Shown: piece by piece, positions 19,415-28,215 of the stretch
How positions within the stretch are numbered: the stretch's first letter is position 1
Layout: each line of letters begins with the position of its first letter
DNA from: Cryobacterium breve
GTDB taxonomy: Bacteria > Actinomycetota > Actinomycetes > Actinomycetales > Microbacteriaceae
Assembly (NCBI RefSeq): GCF_027594785.1
Contig: NZ_CP075584.1
Span: 2,108,001 to 2,172,000, forward strand
Length of the DNA: 64,000 nucleotides
Reading direction: 5' to 3'
Translations under genes and position numbers: made by a program
Notes under the pieces: model-generated
What the model saw: the letters and a program-made list of their open reading frames with translations, nothing else
Database searches by the model: none
Told to the model about the DNA's origin: nothing

Positions 19415-19512
19415 GGTTCCTCCTCAGAAGCTGTCTGACGGTGTGGACCGCCACGCTACCCCACGCCACTGCCCGCTGCGAGTGCCTGTCGCTCCTTGAT
19501 ACAGTGACGACC

Positions 19513-19896
19513 ATGGACATGCGACTGGAGCTTGTGCCCTTGCCCGTTGCGGACGTCGAACGGAGCAAGGCCTTCTACGTGGATGTCGTCGGCTTCCACC
19601 TGGACCACGATGTGCAGCCCGGCAACGGAATGCGGATCGTGCAGCTCACCCCGCCGGGCTCGGCGTGCTCCGTGGTCATCGGGACCGGCATGGGGAACGG
19701 CCCCGAGCACGGTACGGTCAAGAACCTGCACCTGGTCGTCTCCGACATCGGCGCGGCGCGGGACGAACTCGCGAACCGTGGCCTGCAGATCACCGAGATC
19801 CACGACATGGGTGGCGTCAAGTACGCGTACTTCAGCGATCCCGACGGGAACTCCTGGGCGCTGCAGGAAATCGGCCAGTACGCGAAGCCTGCCTGA
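19513..19896 (+). CDS. VOC (glyoxalase/bleomycin-resistance) family protein
   Basis: 127 residues, one VOC module pair: MDMRLELVPLPVADVERSK, FYVDVVGFHLDHDV, LHLVVSDIGAARDEL and YAYFSDPDGNSWALQEI. It forms a metal- or ligand-binding dimer; such single-domain homologues are enzymes or binding proteins of unknown substrate. Start at ATG 19513 fits the family N-terminus. Confidence 0.85.
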   Translation: MDMRLELVPLPVADVERSKAFYVDVVGFHLDHDVQPGNGMRIVQLTPPGSACSVVIGTGMGNGPEHGTVKNLHLVVSDIGAARDELANRGLQITEIHDMGGVKYAYFSDPDGNSWALQEIGQYAKPA

Positions 19897-19992
19897 CGCG
19901 CACCGAACCCGGTTCGTGCCGGCTCGTGGAGCTTCCCGGGCTGATCACGTGACTCCGTCGAATCAGTCCGGGGAGCAGGTCAGGCGAGCTGG

Positions 19993-20490
19993 TCAGGCGA
20001 GCAGCTTCTCGAAGCAGAAGGAGTGCGGGATCGCCTCGATGTACGGCTCGTAGATCGGGATCGGCGTGTAGCCGATCTTTTCGTAGAGGGCGACGGCATC
20101 CGGTTGTTTGCTGCCGGTCTGCAGGATGAGGCGCGGCACACCGGCGGCGCGGGCGATGCGCTCGAGCTCGTTCATCAGCGCACGGCCGACGCCGCGCCCG
20201 CGCTGGTCGTCGGCGACGATCACGCGCTTGACCTCCCAGTCGCCATCGTGGATGCGCAGGGCCGCGTGGGCGATGGGGGTGTCGTCGCCGTCGATCACGA
20301 GCACGGTCGCCAGGATGTCGGCCGGGTCGATCCTGAGCGCCTCGGTCACGGCATCGTCGAGTTCAGGGTTGCTCGGGCCGGCGTAGCGCGCGGTCATCTC
20401 CACGTCCATCCGCGCGCGCAGCACGGCGGCTCGCGGGTCGGCCCACTCCACCCGCTCGAAACGGAACGGGCGTTCGGTGCTGCCACTCAT
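19993..20490 (-). CDS. GNAT family N-acetyltransferase
   Basis: 165 residues from ATG 20490. The acetyl-CoA-binding motif A is VADDQRGRGVGRALMNELER (Q/R-x-x-G-x-G), preceded by beta strand WEVKRVIV and followed by LILQTGSKQPDAVALYEKIGY (motif B). Cytoplasmic acetyl transfer to a small molecule or protein amine; substrate unknown. Nearly 300 bp of gene-free sequence separate it from the heliorhodopsin gene. Confidence 0.88.
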   Translation of the reverse strand: MSGSTERPFRFERVEWADPRAAVLRARMDVEMTARYAGPSNPELDDAVTEALRIDPADILATVLVIDGDDTPIAHAALRIHDGDWEVKRVIVADDQRGRGVGRALMNELERIARAAGVPRLILQTGSKQPDAVALYEKIGYTPIPIYEPYIEAIPHSFCFEKLLA

Positions 20491-20788
20491 GGTGAATTCC
20501 TCAGTCGTCTCGCTCGGGTGTCTGCGGCGCACACGTCGCAGACGCACAGCCTACCGAGCCGGGGGCGGATGCTGTCGCGCCCGCTCCCCCGGAACCGGCT
20601 CAGCTGCGGGGGTGGTTGCGCGGATCGCGGAGGCGACGCACTCCGACCAACGCGAGCGCCACGCCGAGGGCAAGAAGGTCGCCGTTCAGGCCAGAGCGCG
20701 CGGGCGCGCGACCGGTGGTACAGACTGGTGTGGTGGCCCACCGGCAGCGCGCATCCGACCTCGAGCAGACTCCAGCACGGGGACGCGC

Positions 20789-21564
20789 ATGGCCCACGTG
20801 AACCTTCGTATGCTGAATCTCGTCGCGGGCATCCTGCACCTCGCCCAGGCTGTCGCGGTTGTCTGGACGGTGAACCTCTCCGGGCGTCTTCTCCTTCCTG
20901 TCACCGTCGAGTACCCGACCGGATCGCCGGCTTCGGGACTGCCGCCGGAACGCATTTCGGTCGCTGCCGTCGATGTCGGCATCGGTGCCGTCATTGTGCT
21001 CCTGCTGCCGTTTGTCACTCACCTGCTCATCGCGTCGCCGATCCTCGGCGCCCGCTACCGGAGCGCGATCGAGGGACAGCGCAACCCGATCCGGTGGGTC
21101 GAGTACGCGTTCAGTTCTCGTCGATCATGCTGTTCCTGATCGCACAGCTGAACGGCATCACGGATGTCGGCACGCTCGTGCTGACCTACACGGCCCAGTC
21201 GGCCGTGGTCCTCCTGCTCTGGCTGCAGGAACGGCTCGGCACCCCCGCCCGGACCCTCCGCCCCTTCGTCGTCGCAAGCGTGATCGGGATCGTTCCGTGG
21301 GGGGTCATCGCTCTGCACGTCCTCGCTCCGGGAGCGACAAGCGGCTACGACCAGCCCGGCGGGATCCGGCTGCTCACCATCACCCTTCTTCTGCTGTTCT
21401 TCGGTTTCGGGGTCAACCAGTGGCTCGGGTTCCGCGGCGTTCCCGCGGGACGCACCTACCCCACCGAGGAGCGTGCGTATCTGGTGCTCGGCCTCGTGAC
21501 ACGAGCAGCCTTCGCCTGGCAGGTCGTGGCGGTCACCCTCCAGGCCGCGGGCCCGCCACAGTAG
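20789..21564 (+). CDS. Heliorhodopsin homologue lacking the retinal Schiff-base lysine
   Basis: The restored protein is 257 residues with seven membrane helices and aligns along its length with heliorhodopsin 48C12. Matching blocks are RWVEYAFSSSIMLFLIAQ (48C12 RWVEYSLSSSVMIVLIAQ), GIVPW, LAPGATS and EERAYLVLGLVTRAAFAWQ (48C12 GERAYIVLSLVAKSALAWQ). His17, His78 and Glu105 match 48C12 His23, His80 and counterion Glu107. The helix-7 lysine that binds retinal is Arg238 here (CGA 21502-21504), and the whole protein contains no lysine. A two-base insertion at 21115-21116 (CAGTTCTC, read CAGCTC) breaks the frame inside helix 3. It faces the convergent blh-crtY pair. Confidence 0.88.
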
Positions 21565-21585
21565 GCGGCCGCACCGATGGCCGCG

Positions 21586-22701
21586 TCAGGCGTCCCGTGC
21601 CGTTGAGGCGTCGAGATGCTCGGGCGCCGGCGTGCGGCCGGACCGACGGCCCTGCGCGTGGTCCATCATCGCAACGATGACGGTGTGGGGAACGGTCAAG
21701 GCCGAGATGAGCACGAGATAGATGCCGAGGAGGCCCATCGGGCCGCCGGATGTCCTCGCTGTGAGCGCGAAGAAGAGGCCCGCCAGGATCAACAGGGCGA
21801 TGCCCGTGACCGGGGCCGCCTGCCCGCTGAACCGGAGCAGCACGATCCCCCACCGGCCCTCGTCGAGGGGACGGGACAGCGCAGGATCCAACAGCGACAG
21901 TCGCACGATGTGACGGAGAGAGTGCCAGAGGGCGAAGTAGAGTCCGACGGCGAGCACGGGCGGCACTGTTGAGAAGAAGTAGGCCAGAAGGGCCACTTCT
22001 GCCACGTCGCCGAGCCAGGCCCTCCGGCCGCCCGCGGTGCCACGTCGCTCCCACGCATCGAGCAGGGCGACGGTGATGGCGAGAACGAGCATGCCGACAC
22101 CGAGTGCGAGCCGGATCCCCGGGGCAAGGGTCCCTGACGGTGAGTCGCCTCCAAAGGCGCGCGTGGTGGCCCCGAGGACGACGGCGTATGTGGCGGGGAA
22201 CGCGATCAACGGAACGACCATCGGGAGGGCGCCACGCAGCAGCGGGAATCCAATCGCCCTCGGCCACCCGAGGCGTTCCCCGGTGCGTCGGGCCGAGGCG
22301 AAAGCGTCGCCCTGGCCCCAGTGGAACCATGTGAGAGCGATGAAGAAGACGAACGCAACGGTCGGGCTGACGACCCACAGGGCCGCGACGGCGACGCCGA
22401 GTACGAGGTAGAGGCCGACGACCGGGGCCACGGTTGCAACGGTCGGGCGTCGGCCGGCGAGCCGGGCCGGCACCAGATGGTCCAGGGCTCCGTGGGGCAG
22501 GCCGAAAACCACGAGGCCCAGGGCGAACGGCACATACTGAAGCGCCTCGGGGATGGGCAGCCCGGCCGCGCAGGCCACTGACAGAGCGAGCACGAGGATG
22601 TCAACGGGGACGAACAGCTGTCTCCTGGCCCGCCGCCAGACGAGGAGATCCGCGGCTTCGGCGAGATCCGCGGCGTCAGCGGGCTCAGTTGTGTCGGTCA
22701 T
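21586..22701 (-). CDS. blh: Brp/Blh family beta-carotene 15,15'-dioxygenase (retinal-forming)
   Basis: 371 residues, about ten membrane helices. The iron-binding histidine clusters typical of Blh are present: FGLPHGALDHL, ALTWFHWGQGD, FALWHSLRH and ALTVPHTVIVAMMD. The enzyme cleaves beta-carotene centrally into two retinal molecules in the membrane. Its start overlaps the end of the upstream lycopene cyclase gene, so the two are translationally coupled. This places retinal synthesis directly beside the heliorhodopsin. Confidence 0.92.
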   Translation of the reverse strand: MTDTTEPADAADLAEAADLLVWRRARRQLFVPVDILVLALSVACAAGLPIPEALQYVPFALGLVVFGLPHGALDHLVPARLAGRRPTVATVAPVVGLYLVLGVAVAALWVVSPTVAFVFFIALTWFHWGQGDAFASARRTGERLGWPRAIGFPLLRGALPMVVPLIAFPATYAVVLGATTRAFGGDSPSGTLAPGIRLALGVGMLVLAITVALLDAWERRGTAGGRRAWLGDVAEVALLAYFFSTVPPVLAVGLYFALWHSLRHIVRLSLLDPALSRPLDEGRWGIVLLRFSGQAAPVTGIALLILAGLFFALTARTSGGPMGLLGIYLVLISALTVPHTVIVAMMDHAQGRRSGRTPAPEHLDASTARDA

Positions 22702-24053
22702 GCCGCCCCCTGTCTGTGACCATTCGCAGCACGACCAGGAAGGCGGACCCGAGGAACCAGCGCTTCGGGAGGGCCAGGATCAGCCGGGCGATGTCGATCG
22801 GCCCGCTCCGGTCGGACAGGAATCGCACCAGGCTCTCCGCGGGCACCCGCGCGAACATTCGAGCGAACACCAATGGGGCCCTCTCCGGGTGGTCCTTGAG
22901 GAATCGCAGAAATACCCTGTCGAGGATCGAGGTTCGAGAGGTGTGAATCCGACCGTCGTCCGGGGAATCGCCGAGAAGTCGCAGGGCTGTCTCCTCGCTC
23001 GAGCGCTGGATGCGCAGGAAGGTGTAGCCGGTACTCGGGCGCGTTGCACCGCCGAGGGTTCCGATCACCGATACCCGGGGCATCGGTCGCTGGGTGAAGA
23101 CGTGATCGGTCATCGGGATGTACCCGCGCTCGTCACCGAGGATCTCGTAGTCGCCGGGCTCGAGGCCGAAGCGGCTCTCGACGTAAGACTCGAGTAGCCT
23201 CAGCCCGGTGCTCGGCCTCCGTCACGGGCACGTCGGCAAGATAGACATTCTCGACAAGGGCTTCATTCGGCGAAACGGGAAGGACATAGGCGAAACGCAG
23301 TCCCCGGGTTTGGTCGACATCGAAGTCCATCAGCATGCACTCGTCGGCGTGGAAGACGGGTCGCGAGCTCACCAGATGCCAGCCCACGAACTTCTGCGGC
23401 ACCCAGGTGGAACGTCGTGCGATGTCGTCGCGCTCCCCTCGGGTCGGCCGAAGCCCGCGGCTGTCGACGAGTTGCGCGCCGCGCACCCGGAACCGGGTCG
23501 TGGCGACCTCGAGACCGTCCGCGACCTCTCTGTAGCCCACCACGTCCTCGCCCGTCAGGAACCGGACATGGGGGTACTCCGCCAGACGACCAAGCAGGTA
23601 ACGGTAGAAATCGTTTGCGGCGAGCGAGACGTAGGGAGTGCTCAGAGTCGACGAGCGGACCTGGTCCGTAGCCGTCGACACCCGCCAGGTGGTCCAGCGC
23701 GCCCGAGCCAGGTGCGTGAACCGGGTCGGCTCGACATCCCAGAAACTCCAGGTGCGGTCGTCGTGGTACTCGGTGCGCGAATCGACCAACAGGATCGGGC
23801 CGGTGGCCCCGTGCTCCAGAAGCGCCAGACAGAGGGAGAGCCCCGAGCATCCCGCACCGAGGATGACCACATCGTAGACGCCGACATCGGGGACGTCGAT
23901 GACAAGCGAGTCCGGGACCTGGACGGCAATACCACGGCCCAGCGGACTCGGCTCCTGAGCACCGGGCAGCGTGGTGCCCTCCTCACTCCACGGCAGAGCG
24001 CCACCGCTGTCGCGCGTTTCGTGGCGACCGAACGGAAAGATGCTGGGAGTCAC
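22685..24053 (-). CDS. crtY: Lycopene beta-cyclase (CrtY type)
   Basis: The restored protein is about 455 residues from a GTG (24053) after AAGGACACT; a start further in is possible, since family members begin close to the FAD motif. The Rossmann/FAD motif is YDVVILGAGCSGLSLCLALL, followed by DRTWSFWD, and later IGTLGGATRPSTGYTF. The enzyme cyclises lycopene to beta-carotene, the substrate of Blh. One inserted base at 23195-23201 (GAGGCTA on the coding strand) breaks the gene; reading GAGCTA joins EHRAE to LLESYVESRFGLEPGDYEIL. No other carotenoid genes (crtE, crtB, crtI) are in the window. Confidence 0.88.
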
Positions 24054-24240
24054 AGTGTCCTTCGTGGGACGTCAGGCGGAGGCGGATGCGGATGCGGATG
24101 CGGATGAGCCGGAGTGATCCTGTTACAAGTAATTTAGATTCTAAGTAGATGAACGTGTAAGTAGATGAACATCTAAGCAAAATTGGGAAGAAACGGCCGG
24201 TCTGGTTTCCGTGCGCGACCGGGCAGGAGAGGATGTACGC
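24054..24240. promoter_or_regulatory. AT-rich control region with direct repeats upstream of crtY-blh
   Basis: Next to crtY there is a GCGGAT-type hexamer run (about 24080-24110). Further out an AT-rich stretch holds a near-repeat GTAGATGAAC (twice, about 18 bp apart) beside TTAGATTCTAAG and CATCTAAG. Such repeated and inverted TTAGA/TCTAA elements are plausible operators for a MarR- or MerR-type carotenoid regulator, but none is encoded nearby. The dienelactone hydrolase gene starts divergently. Confidence 0.5.
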
Positions 24241-25057
24241 ATGGCAGCCTCAGGTACCCCGTCAGCCCACGTAGCCCCTCTCACCGGATGGGTGCGAGCC
24301 CCGTTCACCGGAGCGGGCAGGACCTACGACTGTTACGAGAAGGGTTCAGGGCCCGGGGTGGTACTGATCCCGGAGATCCCCGGGATCACACCCGAGGTTC
24401 TCGGCCTTGCCGAGCACCTCGTCGCGGCGGGCTTCACCGTGGTCGTGCCCTCGCCGTTCGGCGATCCGGGGCGGGCCGCTTCGGGCGGGTACATCTTGGG
24501 GACGGTGCTTCGGCTGTGTGTCTCGTCGGAGTTCCGGGCGTTCGCCACGAATGCACATCGCCCCATCACGGACTATCTGAGGGCAGTCGCATCCGACCTC
24601 GCCTCCCGCACCCCCGGGAAAGGCGTGGGTATGATCGGCCAGTGCTTCACGGGCGGCTTCGCCCTGGCCGCCGCGATTGACGATTCGGTCGCGGCCTCTG
24701 TGCTGAGCCAACCCGCCGTGCCGTTTCCGCTGGGCCGCGCCCGCCGACTCGACCCGGGAGTCTCCCCGGAAGACTTCGACCGCATCGCGGCCCGCGCGAG
24801 TGCAGGCGAGGTGTGCGCGCTGGGGTTGCGCTTCAGCGAAGACGGCTCCGTGCCACGAGCCCGGTTCGACACCATCAAGGCGCGCCTGGGCGAGGCCTTC
24901 GAGATCATCCAACTGGACTCGTCGCCGGGCAATCCCGATGGGTACCCGAAGTCGGCACACTCTGTGCTGACCAATGAGGTGCGCGCGAATCCGGCGAACT
25001 CCGCATCGGCCGCCCGCGACCGGGTTGTGGCGTTCCTGGAAGGAGCGGATCGGCTGA
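24241..25057 (+). CDS. Dienelactone hydrolase family protein
   Basis: Start ATG 24241 has AGGAGAGG upstream. The alpha/beta-hydrolase core shows the Cys nucleophile in MIGQCFTGGFALAAA, an Asp in GLRFSEDGSVP and the His in YPKSAHSVLTNE, the family triad. It would hydrolyse a lactone or ester in the cytoplasm. As written the frame continues to 25386, antisense through the end of the next gene. Reading GAAGAGCGG for GAAGGAGCGG near 25041 gives the family-like end VVAFLEERIG with a TGA at 25055-25057, which I take as the true end. Confidence 0.75.
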
Positions 25058-25178
25058 GCGAGGTCACGTTCCTGGCCCGGTTGCCCGGCCCCGTTTGCAA
25101 CCCGAGCGGATTGCTCAGCGAAACGCGCGATGCCAGGGAATCGCGCGAGCAGCAATGGCTCCGCCCTCGGGCCCCCGC

Positions 25179-26034
25179 CTACAGGCTCTCGGCGAGGCCC
25201 GCCGCGAGCGGGGTCGTCGGCCGGCCGATCAGGCGGGCCAGGTCGCCGCTCGTCTCGCCGAGCAGCCCGTCGCGGATGTTGGCGTCGAGACCCACGACGA
25301 AGCCGACCGTGCCCGCGTCGAGGCCGAACGACGCGAGCAGGCTCCGCGTGTGCTGCGGGTGTCAGGTTGCGGAAGACCACCGATGAGCCGATGAGGGTTC
25401 CGATCGTGGCGGCGAGTTCGGCGAAGTCCCAGGCGTGGTCGCCCGAGAGTTCGAGGGTCTGGCCCGCGAGCGAGTCGTCGAGGATGGCCGCGGCCGCGGC
25501 ATCCGCGTAATCGGCCCGGCTCGCACTCGCGACCCGGCCGGCGCCGACGCTCGCGACGATCTCACCCGCCTGACGCGCCTTCTCGATCTCCCCGGCGTAG
25601 TTCTCGGTGTACCAGCCGTTGCGGAGGATGGTGAAGGGCACCTCGGAGGCGATCAGGAACTCCTCGGTGGCCTTGTGCTCCGGCGCCAGTATGAGCGCGG
25701 AGGTCGTGGCCTTCGGTGCGCTCGTGTAGACGATGCGGCCGACGCCGGCTGCCTGCGCTGCCGCGATGACAGCAGTGTGCTGTGGCACGCGCTGGCCGAC
25801 CTCGCTGCCGGAGACGAGCATCAGCACGTCGCCCGGTTCGACGACGGACGTCACGGTCTCGGGCTTGCTGTAGTCGAGCACCGCGGTGCGCACGCCGAGC
25901 GCGGCGAGAGCGGAAAGCTTGTCGACGTTGCGGGCCGTCGCGACGATGCTGTCCGGGGCCGCGCCGCGGGCGAGGAGGGCCTCGACGATGAGGCGGCCGA
26001 GATGACCAGAGGTGGCGGTGACGATGAATGACAT
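25179..26034 (-). CDS. NmrA/QorB-like NAD(P)H:quinone oxidoreductase (atypical SDR)
   Basis: The restored protein is 284 residues, matching E. coli QorB (286). MSFIVTATSGHLGRLIVEAL is the Rossmann motif; VYTSAPKATTSALILAPEHK and FTILRNGWYTENY are typical of the QorB group. It should reduce quinones with NADPH. One inserted base at 25338-25344 (GAGCCTG on the coding strand) breaks the C-terminus; with GAGCTG it reads HAELLASFGLDAGTVGFVV and ends ...LAAGLAESL at 25179. It is divergent from an HxlR regulator, the qor2-qorR arrangement known from Corynebacterium. Confidence 0.85.
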
Positions 26035-26126
26035 GTGTTGTCCTTTCGGTGGCGTGTCAGAGTCAACCACGGCACGGCCGAGTACCTTCCCGCGCACGGG
26101 TACCCACCTTTAGGTAAGCTACCCAC
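26035..26126. promoter_or_regulatory. Divergent qorB-like / hxlR control region with inverted repeat
   Basis: Includes GTACCCACCTTTAGGTAAGC followed by TACCCAC; the GGTA-AGC-TACC inverted repeat and the repeated TACCCAC fit a winged-helix dimer site. It lies just upstream of the regulator ATG, so autoregulation is likely. Assigned from position and symmetry only. Confidence 0.5.
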
Positions 26127-26537
26127 ATGAAGGTTAGTTTTGACGTCTCGCGGGTGCGTCCCGGCGCCGTCTCCGGTGTCTACCCGGCCAAGTGCGCGAC
26201 GCGCACCGTGCTCGACCACGTCACGAGCAAGTGGGGCGTGCTGATCCTGCTCGCCCTGCAGCAGGACTCGCTCCGCTGGGGCGAGTTGCGACGCTCCATC
26301 GAGGGCATCAGCGAGAAGATGCTCGCGTCGACGCTACGCACCCTCGAGTCAGACGGCTTCGTGAACCGCGAGGCGCAGGCGACGATCCCGCCCCGCGTCG
26401 ACTACGAACTGACGCCGATGGGCCACCAGCTCGCCGACCGCCTGGTCCCCCTGATGGACTGGATCGCCGACAACGCCGACGAGATCACCGGCACGCCCGC
26501 TCTGCCCGTCGCGCAAGCGGGTGAATCGTCGTTCTGA
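26127..26537 (+). CDS. HxlR family regulator, probable QorR-type redox sensor
   Basis: 136 residues. The winged helix is VLDHVTSKWGVLILLALQQD through RWGELRRSIEGISEKMLAST, diagnostic of HxlR/DUF24. A single Cys (AKCATRT, residue 23) sits just before the first helix, as in QorR and YodB-type sensors where its oxidation releases DNA. It most likely represses the divergent quinone oxidoreductase gene and itself until quinones or diamide-like stress oxidise this Cys. Its stop codon lies inside the following palindrome. Confidence 0.88.
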   Translation: MKVSFDVSRVRPGAVSGVYPAKCATRTVLDHVTSKWGVLILLALQQDSLRWGELRRSIEGISEKMLASTLRTLESDGFVNREAQATIPPRVDYELTPMGHQLADRLVPLMDWIADNADEITGTPALPVAQAGESSF

Positions 26538-26571
26538 GCCCGTCAGAACGACGATCTCACACCGCTTGCGC
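26511..26571. terminator. Long palindrome (family 2, copy A) between convergent genes
   Basis: The left arm contains AAGCGGGTGAATCGTCG and continues TTCTGA; the right arm is the near-perfect complement ending in ACCGCTTGCGC. The inner arms are perfectly paired around a five-base loop. The 17-base block AAGCGGGTGAATCGTCG recurs in the palindrome at 48636-48696. The tail of the HxlR gene and the end of the small coiled-coil gene both fall within it. Confidence 0.75.
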
Positions 26572-26824
26572 GGGCGCTCGTGGTCAGGTGGCGGTACTGA
26601 CGGTCGACGGCTCGGGTGCGGGAACGCACCTGCTTCATCTGCTCTTCATCCGCGCGGCACTGGCGCTCCCGATCGAAGTCGTCCTTGCAGCCCGTCCCGT
26701 AGGCGAGGGCGATCGCCCGCAACGCCCGGCCGGACCGTTCCTCAGCGATGAGCGCGGCCAGGCGTTCCGATTCGGCCGTGAGGGATGTCCGCTCTGCGAC
26801 GAGACGTTCGAGTCGGGGGTCCAT
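26543..26824 (-). CDS. Small coiled-coil protein of unknown function
   Basis: 93 residues from an ATG at 26824. Heptad-like LERLVAERTSLTAESERLAALI predicts a coiled coil; the rest is Arg/Glu/Gln rich with two Cys and no membrane segment. I recognise no family. The C-terminal nine or so codons lie within the long palindrome, so the true end could differ. Coding is supported mainly by frame openness and helix periodicity. Confidence 0.45.
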   Translation of the reverse strand: MDPRLERLVAERTSLTAESERLAALIAEERSGRALRAIALAYGTGCKDDFDRERQCRADEEQMKQVRSRTRAVDRQYRHLTTSARASGVRSSF

Positions 26825-26874
26825 ATGCGCGCCTTTGCTCACGGGGATGTCGGCAGCCTCTCGTGCTGGCAACC

Positions 26875-28215
26875 TCAGATGATTATAGAGAGTGGATTCT
26901 CGATGCAGGCCACGAACTGCGCCATCCATTCCGCGGCCACCGCACCGTCGACCACCCGGTGGTCAGCCGACAGGGTCACCGTCATGACGGTGCCGACCGA
27001 CAGCTGTCCACCGTCGACGACCGGCCGTTGTTTCGCGGCGCCGACGGCGAGGATGCCGGACTGCGGCGGGTTCAGGATGGCCGAGAACTGGTCGACCCCG
27101 AACATGCCGAGATTCGAGATGGCGAAGCTGCCGCCCTCGAGTTCCTGTTGCCGCAGCTTCCCCTGGCGCGCCCGAGCGGCGAGGTCGGCGACCCGCTCAC
27201 TGATGTTCGTCAGCGTGAGGCCCTCGACGCCACGCAGGACCGGGGTGAGCAGCCCCGTCTCGGTGGACACCGCCACCGAGAGATCGACGTGCTCGAATCG
27301 CCGCGTGGCGGTCTCGGTCCAGATCACGTTCGCCGCGGGCACCCGGACGAGCGCCACCGCGACGGCCTTGACCACGAAGTCGTTGACCGAGATCTTCCGC
27401 GGCGACGTCGCGTTGATCTCGCTGCGGAGGGCGAGCAGGCGCTCGACACGGCAGTCCGCCGTGATGTAGAAGTGCGGCACCGTCGACTTGCTCTCGGTCA
27501 GGCGGCGCGCGATCGCCCGTCGCATCCCGGTGTGGGGAACGTCGGTGAATCCGGAGGCGTCGACCACGGATGTGCCGGTGGAACCGACCGTGGGTACCGC
27601 CGGAATGGACATCGCAGGGGCCGCCACCGGCGTAACGGGCTCCGGCGATGACGCGACTGCAGCCGCGGGCGCGGGCTTGAGGGTGTCGAGGTCCCGGCGC
27701 ACGATCCGCCCGTTCGGGCCACTGCCGACGACGCGGGACAGGTCGAGTGCGCGTTCCCTGGCGATGCGGCGCACGAGCGGACTGGCGAATTGACGCCGGC
27801 CGTTGGCCGCGGCGAGCGGTGCCTGCCCGTCCGGGGCTGATTCGACGGGGACTGCCGCGGCCGGCGTCGCCGCCGCCGGGGTTGCCGTCTCCGGGGTTGC
27901 CGAATCCGGGGTCGGAGACCCTGCCTGCTGCGGAGTGTCACCGGCGAGGAAGGCATCGATGTCCGACTCCGCTTCGCCGACGGCGGCGATCACGCCGATC
28001 GGCACACCCACTTCGACGGGCACGCCCTCCGGGACGATGACGCGCGCGAGCACCCCTTCCGTTTCGGCGCGGTACTCGACGACCGCCTTTTCGGTCTCGA
28101 TCTCGGCGAGCGGCTGGCCGATCGCCACGGTGTCACCCACCTTGACCAGCCAGGTCTGGATGGCGGCTTCTGCGGCGTTGGCGAGCACTTCCGGCATGCG
28201 CACGAGCGTGGCCAT
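26875..28215 (-). CDS. 2-oxoacid dehydrogenase complex E2 (dihydrolipoamide acyltransferase)
   Basis: 446 residues. Domains in order: one lipoyl domain (residues about 3-78, lipoyl Lys in ETEKAVVEY), an Ala/Pro/Thr-rich hinge, a peripheral-subunit-binding domain (ASPLVRRIARERALDLSRVV), a second hinge, and the acyltransferase domain ending with the catalytic SADHRVVDG. It transfers the acyl group from E1 to CoA. ATG 28215 overlaps the E1 stop (TGATG), so E1 and E2 are coupled. No E3 is present locally; a shared lipoamide dehydrogenase must serve. Context suggests acetoin or a related ketol as substrate rather than pyruvate. Confidence 0.92.
   Translation of the reverse strand: MATLVRMPEVLANAAEAAIQTWLVKVGDTVAIGQPLAEIETEKAVVEYRAETEGVLARVIVPEGVPVEVGVPIGVIAAVGEAESDIDAFLAGDTPQQAGSPTPDSATPETATPAAATPAAAVPVESAPDGQAPLAAANGRRQFASPLVRRIARERALDLSRVVGSGPNGRIVRRDLDTLKPAPAAAVASSPEPVTPVAAPAMSIPAVPTVGSTGTSVVDASGFTDVPHTGMRRAIARRLTESKSTVPHFYITADCRVERLLALRSEINATSPRKISVNDFVVKAVAVALVRVPAANVIWTETATRRFEHVDLSVAVSTETGLLTPVLRGVEGLTLTNISERVADLAARARQGKLRQQELEGGSFAISNLGMFGVDQFSAILNPPQSGILAVGAAKQRPVVDGGQLSVGTVMTVTLSADHRVVDGAVAAEWMAQFVACIENPLSIII

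Noticed and set aside
20600-20735. Small membrane protein on the minus strand ending GVALALVGVRRLRDP
   Set aside because: One hydrophobic stretch, no credible start or ribosome site, and it lies in the gap before the heliorhodopsin gene; too weak to annotate.
25058-25386. Extended C-terminus of the dienelactone hydrolase
   Set aside because: The extension has low-complexity Arg/Ser/Pro composition and lies antisense to conserved qorB-like coding sequence; family members end near 25050.
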